Shown: positions 59,433 to 64,000 of the stretch, piece by piece
How the letters are laid out: every line of letters starts with the position of its first letter
Numbering within the stretch: the first letter of the stretch is position 1
From: Cavia porcellus
Taxonomy: Eukaryota; Chordata; Mammalia; Rodentia; Caviidae
Reading direction: 5' to 3'
Assembly: GCF_034190915.1 (NCBI RefSeq)
Contig: NW_026947507.1
Location: forward strand, 27,270,001-27,334,000
DNA: 64,000 bases
Notes under the pieces: model-generated
Database searches by the model: none
The model's input: the letters and a program-made list of their open reading frames with translations, nothing else
Told to the model about the DNA's origin: nothing
Program-made: the position numbers and the translations under genes

Positions 59433-60431
59433 ATGGGGAAGGGAAGCAACAAGAAAGGCTCCTCGGCCCCCAATTCTGAGAAACAGGCAATAGCGGACAC
59501 CGCACCAATAGACATTAAGCGCCATATAGAGAGGCTCATAGACCAATTCAGGAATGAAGTTATCAACGACCTGAAGCTAGAAGTAAGCAGAATAGTTAGA
59601 GAAATGCTAAGTACCACCCAGGAAAAAACAGATGTTGGAATGGAAGAACAGAAAAAGAGGGGAGAATTGTTTGATGGAGAAAACAGAGAAAGCATAGAGT
59701 ACGTGAAGCAGGTTCAAACGGACTATCAAGAAAATAAAAAGTCTATCCAAGACTGGCATAACAGCTTGAAAGAAACTAAGGACAGACTATCTGAACTGGA
59801 GGGCAGACTTGTAATATGGGAGAATGAAATGAAAAACTTCTTAAAAATAACAAAGAAACAAACAGCAATAATACAAAGACAAGAAGATGATAAGAGGAGC
59901 CATAACTTAAGGATTAAGAACATAAAAGAAGAAGTAGGGACACAAACAAGTGAACTACAAAAGCTACTCACAGAAATAATCCAGGAGAATTTTCCTAATT
60001 TAGCAAAAGGTAAAGATACTCAGATGTATGAGGCATACAGGACCCCAGCTACCTACAACCCTAACAGAGAAACACCCAGGCATATAATAATAAAAATTCC
60101 AGAAATTCAATACAAGAACAGAATATTAAAAGCTGTAAGAGACAAGAAACAGACCACTTACAAGGGAACACCCATCAGAATTATAGCAGATTTCTCTGCA
60201 CAAACCATCAAATCATAAAGAGCATGGGGGGAAATAATTCAAGCTTTGAAAGATAATAATCTCCAGCCAAGATTGAGATATCCTGCACAACTGTCCCTGG
60301 AAATTGATGGAAAAACAAGGTTCTTCCAGGATAAAGAGGAACTGGGGGAATTTGCAACCACCAATTCAACCCTACAGAAAGTATTGCAGGATATTCTAAA
60401 AAAAAGAAAAATACAAAGAACCCAGAAATAG
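59433..60431 (+). pseudogene. L1-type ORF1 (ORF1p) of element H, one in-frame stop
   Basis: ATG 59,433 (MGKGSNKKGSSAPNSEKQ). A basic N-terminus is followed by a coiled coil with heptad pattern (about residues 28-150; SLKETKDRLSELEGRL, FLKITKKQTAIIQRQ), an RRM (about 151-245; HNLRIKNIKEEVG, MYEAYRTPATYNPNRE, RHIIIKIPEIQYKNRI) and the C-terminal domain (RAWGEIIQALKDNNLQPRL, EIDGKTRFFQDKEEL). The only break is TAA at 60,216-60,218 (codon 262), where M has an arginine codon in SRRAWNEI. The total of 332 sense codons is normal for ORF1p. As the best preserved coding sequence in the window, it implies that H is the youngest of the nested elements. The stop falls between RRM and C-terminal domain, so a full protein is not made unless the stop is read through. 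Confidence 0.92.
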
Positions 60432-60540
60432 TGGCGGGGAGGCCACAACGAATGGAGCAGAGAACAAAATGAAGAAGACAAACTGACAGCTACTGACAGA
60501 AAAAGAGCACAACAGAAATGAGACAGAGAAGATTGGATGA

Positions 60541-61812
60541 TAGGAACAGCTATTTTGGAGAAAATGACATCTTAATAGGTAATACTGATTTAGTATCATC
60601 TTGTTTTGAAGTCTCATCTAGCTTTTGTTCTTCTGTCTCCAATGGTCTAAACAGGTTGTATCTTATTGGATTTTATTATGTACGATAGTATAAGCAAAAA
60701 CCTTTCAAAGACAAGGAGATTATGCAGAAACCATTGTTCATTTTCTGTTAGTCAATTCTAAATGCTCCGTAATGCTGTCATTCTCTTAAATGGCTTTACA
60801 TTGTTTTGATATACTTAATGCTACAGTATACGAAGTTGTACTCAAGGACTTCAAGGAAAGAGTCAATATGGTAACTACTTTTGGGTCAGAATTATCTGGT
60901 GGTGAAACACTATTCTGCTTAAATGGTTATGTTTTGATCTGCGCTGTTTCGCTGTTATGCCCTCTTTTTTCTCAATCTCCACTCCATTATTTACTTTTTT
61001 ATTTTTATCCGTTTAATTAAAGGGAAAAAATAGCAGGATATAATATAGTAACCCATTTTGACTTTCTATTATCTCGATTTGAAGTCCTGTATTACTCTCA
61101 CCATCTTGTTTTTGACTGATGTTCCCCTATTCTGTTTTGCTGGATAGTATCAGGTTCGAAAGTTTAGGCATCAGCTGTGAAGATAATGAGATTCATTATA
61201 ACGCCCATTCTCATTGACTTTTATCTACTTTTGAAGACCTACAATGTCTCCAATGTTTTGGTTTTGTCGGTTTTGTTCTTTACTGTTATTTTCAATTGTA
61301 TTATAACTAATGATATAGGCAATTCTATTAGAGATAGTGGGAGGCATTATGGTAACCATTGTTGATCACCTTGTATTATGTTTTTATATTATCTATTATG
61401 TCCACCCTTTTGACTTGACCGATTCTTTTCTGTTATGTCTCATTTGGTTTACTCTCTTCCAAAAAAGCAATAAGAACCGTGGGAGCAATGAAACCCAAAA
61501 CGTGTAATAGTCATTGTACAAAAGAGAGGAAAAGAAAGTGCTCTAAACTATATAACTGCATGTATATTTAAGTATATAAGATAGAAAATGATATCACAGA
61601 GTTTTATTGGATCATTGAACAGAACTGTTTGCAGTATCATTGTTGGAATGTCCACTCTACAAGCTTTTGAACAATTATTTCTAAGATGGCAATATGTAAT
61701 CCATTAACTAATGATTTCCTACTGTTCATTTTTTTCTTCTGTAAATCTGTATAACTTGTACCCTTTCACTGTTTTTTTTCTTTTCTCCTTAAATAAAAAA
61801 AAAAAAAAAAAA
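60541..61812 (+). mobile_element. Element H 3' UTR and poly(A)
   Basis: It begins 'taggaacagctattttggag', matching L1-B at about 56,920 and L1-A at 62,404. The first module runs to about 61,020, the second from 'gggaaaaaatagcaggatata' (61,022), the terminal module to 'ctccttaaata' followed by A18-20. Thus the first ~140 bp of the L1-B 3' UTR and all of ORF2 are missing between ORF1 and this point. No gene is seen in it. Confidence 0.85.
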
Positions 61813-61822
61813 AAGAAATGTA
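61813..61822. repeat. Target-site duplication of element H, right copy
   Basis: aagaaatgta, partner of 59,237-59,246, after the poly(A) tract. Confidence 0.9.
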
Positions 61823-62838
61823 CAAACAACAAATGGTGAAGAGGCTGTGAGGAAAAAGGAACTCTCCTGCACTGTTCAGTGGGAGTTCACTGTTCACTGG
61901 TGCTACCATTGTAGAGGTCAGTCTGGACATTTCTCAAAAATCTGGGATTGGAAATCCCACATGATCCAGCTATTCCGCTTCTATGCATATTCCTAGAAGA
62001 AATGAAAACATCATACCACAGCGATATATGTGCATGCATGTTTATAGCAGCACAATTTGTAATAGCCAGATCTTGGAAACAACCTAAGTGTCCAACAACT
62101 GAGGAATGGAAAAAAAGTTGTGGTATTTTTATACAATGGAGTACTACTCAGCTATAAAGAATGATCACATTGAGATATTTAGAAATAAATGGATGCAACT
62201 TGAGACCATACTTATAAGCCAAATAAATAAAATTCACATGTATAAATGCCATATAGTCTCTATTGTGTAAGAATTGGTAAGAGTTAATAAGATTTCATGG
62301 TAATCATGATTCCCCATGACATTGCTTTGAAGCCTTACAATGTTTCCATTCATTAGTTGGAATGGTTTTATCCTAGTTTGTTTGATTTTATTATCTGTGA
62401 TGGTAGGAACAGCCATTTTGAAGAAAACAAGACATTATAATAGCTAGTGCTGATTTAATATCATCTTTTTTTGAAGTCCTACCATACTTTTGTTCTTCTG
62501 TTTCCATTGGGTCTATCATGTTGCATCTTACTGGATTTTATTATGTGTGGTAGTATAAACAAAATTTTTATGGACAATTAGATAATATAGTAGCCATTGT
62601 TCATTTTCTGTTATTTGGTTCTGAATGCCCTGTAATACTTTCATTCTCTTTAATGGTTTTATATTATTTTGTTATTTTTGATCCTATTGTGTATGAAGGT
62701 GTTCTCAACTATTTCAAGGAAAGAGACATTATGGTAGCTACAGTTATGTCACGTTATCTTGTGGTGAAATACTGCATTGCTTAAACTATTCTGTTCTGAT
62801 CTGCTTTGCTATGTCCTTTTTTTAATCTCTTTAAATAA
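61823..62838 (+). mobile_element. L1-A, part 3: ORF2 C-terminus and 3' UTR
   Basis: ORF2 resumes with 'caaacaacaaatggtgaagagg', matching 56,322 of L1-B. It contains the C-terminal cysteine-region peptides [33 protein letters not shown], and ends at TAA 62,268-62,270. The 3' UTR is about 570 bp: only the first module of the L1-B 3' UTR, then a short 'ctctttaaataaaaac' end with A-rich sequence. It is therefore much shorter than that of L1-B or H. Confidence 0.85.
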
Positions 62839-63039
62839 AAACAACTTCAAAAAAAATCAATATGAGAGGTACCTATATCTTCAGTCCTTCTTGATCACTC
62901 AGTGTAACCTACAAAATCTTTGGAATGACATAAAGAAACTGCTAGAAGCCCCTTTCTCATAACTACTCTTTATTCAAATAAGAGAGAATAAATGAAAGCT
63001 CTGGAATAGCCTGTGATCATTGAGCAACATGCCTATCAC
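62839..63039. other. No feature recognised
   Basis: Short spacer after the end of L1-A. The right flank reads 'tcaatatgagaggtacc'. A weak similarity to 'gacaatctgg' left of L1-A is too short to call a target-site duplication. Confidence 0.4.
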
Positions 63040-63190
63040 GGAGACTATTTCCTCAGTCATCAAGTTCTTTCTCTTCCTTCAGAGTGCCTCAAATTTCAGC
63101 TTAGTCATTGTCATCTTGCCTGGAAATCTTCTAGCAAAGCTTGCCCTGCAGCACTGTCCTGTGCCAATTCTGTCCCATCACCTTGAAAAT
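63040..63190 (+). mobile_element. L2-like LINE 3' relic
   Basis: 'gtgcctcaaatttcagcttagtcattgtcatctt' then 'gcctggaaatcttctagcaaagcttgccctg' and 'aattctgtcccatcacc' resemble the L2 3' end ('caggtctcagctcaaatgtcacctcctcagagaggccttccctgacc ... tctatcacatcacc'). Diverged. Confidence 0.4.
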
Positions 63191-64000
63191 ACAGCTTAAT
63201 CAATAATTCCTTTTTGTTTTTGTTTTAGCTTTAGTTTATTAATTTGTTCATTCCTGAAGTAAGACACAAGACAAAAGATAATGGATGACATTTTCCTTCC
63301 AGGACATAAAGTTCATATTCTCAGCGCACATTTACAATCAGGATCTGTACCTCTATCACCATGTTTCCAGGGCCAACACTACTACATTCACATTACAGAA
63401 CACTGATGCCTGTTGGGTAGCTAATCCATCACTATATCTGGTCTTCAAGTATGATCCCTGAAAAACACTATGCATTCTTGTGATTACTAATGATTGTTAT
63501 GAAAATATTTTCACAGTGTCCTTAAATTTAGATGTCAATCCTCAAGAACTTTCTCTTCTGTTTCCAGAAAAAAGGACAAGTTCTTTTATGTGTTTGAAAG
63601 CTATTATAAGGTCTCTGCTAGTGTGAATTTGGTAACTTGATTCAAGCGTCTGAATGCAGGTAAAGGCTAGCATCCCACCTCCAGTCCTAAGTCTCTCTGT
63701 TCTGCTTTGTTCACACAACCTTTATTACTATATTTGATCGTCAGTGTTTATTGATGAGACTGCTCAGAACATTCTCCCTGTATATAGCCATGAACAAGTC
63801 CTCCTCCTCAGATAAGTCTTTCTGAAAACTAGTGTCCAGGTATCCTCATCCCTCAGTTTCTATAATCCACTACACTTTTCCTACACTAATTCTCAGTACC
63901 ACATATTATGTTATTTGTGCACATGCATAATTTTATAAAACTCTGCCACATGAGTGTTGTCCCATGTCTGTAGTGATTGTATTAGTTACTCTTCTAATTG
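63191..64000. other. No gene recognised; possible LTR edge at the end
   Basis: Mostly unassigned sequence. The last bases, 'gtattagttactcttctaatt' (63,979-63,999), look like the low-coordinate end of another minus-strand MaLR LTR as at 9,676 and 13,843, but only about 20 bases are visible. Confidence 0.3.

Larger units (their letters stand above)
59247..61812 (+). mobile_element. Element H: ORF2-less LINE-1 derivative (HAL1-like)
   Basis: 2.57 kb, bounded by a perfect 10-bp target-site duplication and ending in A18-20. It contains 186 bp of 5' UTR (so probably 5'-truncated), an ORF1 of 333 codons with one in-frame stop (59,433-60,431), about 105 bp of ORF1-distal sequence that also occurs in element M, then a switch at about 60,531-60,545 into an L1 3' UTR whose first module matches L1-A and L1-B from about 56,920 on. 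There is no endonuclease or reverse transcriptase sequence. It can only have moved by borrowing L1 ORF2p, as HAL1 elements do (established class). The duplication shows that it inserted in this state, or nearly so. Confidence 0.9.

Overview
This window is mammalian nuclear DNA, almost certainly from a rodent. It is AT-rich and holds no host gene that I can support. The evidence for a rodent is: tRNA-Ala-type ID SINEs (8.7, 15.2 and 6.95 kb); 7SL-derived B1-like SINEs, one with the mouse-type 29-bp internal duplication (4.1 kb); MaLR LTRs of the rodent MT/ORR1 kind; and several copies of a rodent-looking LINE-1 lineage. The species cannot be fixed from the sequence alone. The window is best read as an intergenic or deep intronic stretch that has collected retroelements.

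Left part (1-36.7 kb): mostly unannotatable old sequence with scattered relics. These are an ancient L1 ORF2 carrying a nested DNA transposon and a B1 (2.9-4.7 kb); a possible degraded retroviral LTR (4.7-5.8 kb); MLT1-type LTRs (5.9, 11.4 and 18.8 kb); hAT/MER5-like and MIR relics (6.8-7.2 and 34.9 kb); a head-to-tail pair of ID elements (8.7-8.9 kb); one complete but decayed MaLR element, LTR-internal-LTR, on the minus strand (12.0-14.2 kb); and two further MaLR LTRs (9.7 and 19.9 kb). Two minus-strand stretches (about 1.0-1.4 and 15.4-15.8 kb) read as decayed coding sequence that I cannot name.

Middle (36.7-47.8 kb): a minus-strand LINE-derived element M (36,744-40,072) has a 5' UTR, an ORF1 and a 3' UTR but no ORF2. 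It is flanked by an 18-bp target-site duplication with two mismatches, and its 3' UTR tail is present twice in tandem. A 5'-truncated ordinary L1 (40,440-41,605, minus), a B1, an ancient L1 endonuclease region and a MER5-like relic follow.

Right part (47.8-62.8 kb): a nest of three elements on the plus strand. L1-A is the oldest and is split in three (about 47,776-51,609; 58,208-59,246; 61,823-62,838). L1-B, a full-length copy (51,610-58,199) whose 5' UTR is a tandem array of about 88-bp monomers, sits inside the ORF2 of L1-A. Element H (59,247-61,812) sits further downstream in the same ORF2 and is flanked by a perfect 10-bp target-site duplication. H again consists only of 5' UTR, ORF1 and 3' UTR; its ORF1 is interrupted by a single in-frame stop.

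The most interesting signal is that M and H both join ORF1 to an L1-type 3' UTR with ORF2 removed, and each is bounded by a target-site duplication. They therefore moved as units. This is the architecture of HAL1 (half-LINE) elements. Here they share 3' UTR modules with neighbouring complete L1s, which could have supplied the reverse transcriptase in trans. The 3' UTRs of this lineage are modular and vary greatly in length (about 0.38 to 1.4 kb), and two L1s of the same lineage carry unrelated 5' UTRs.
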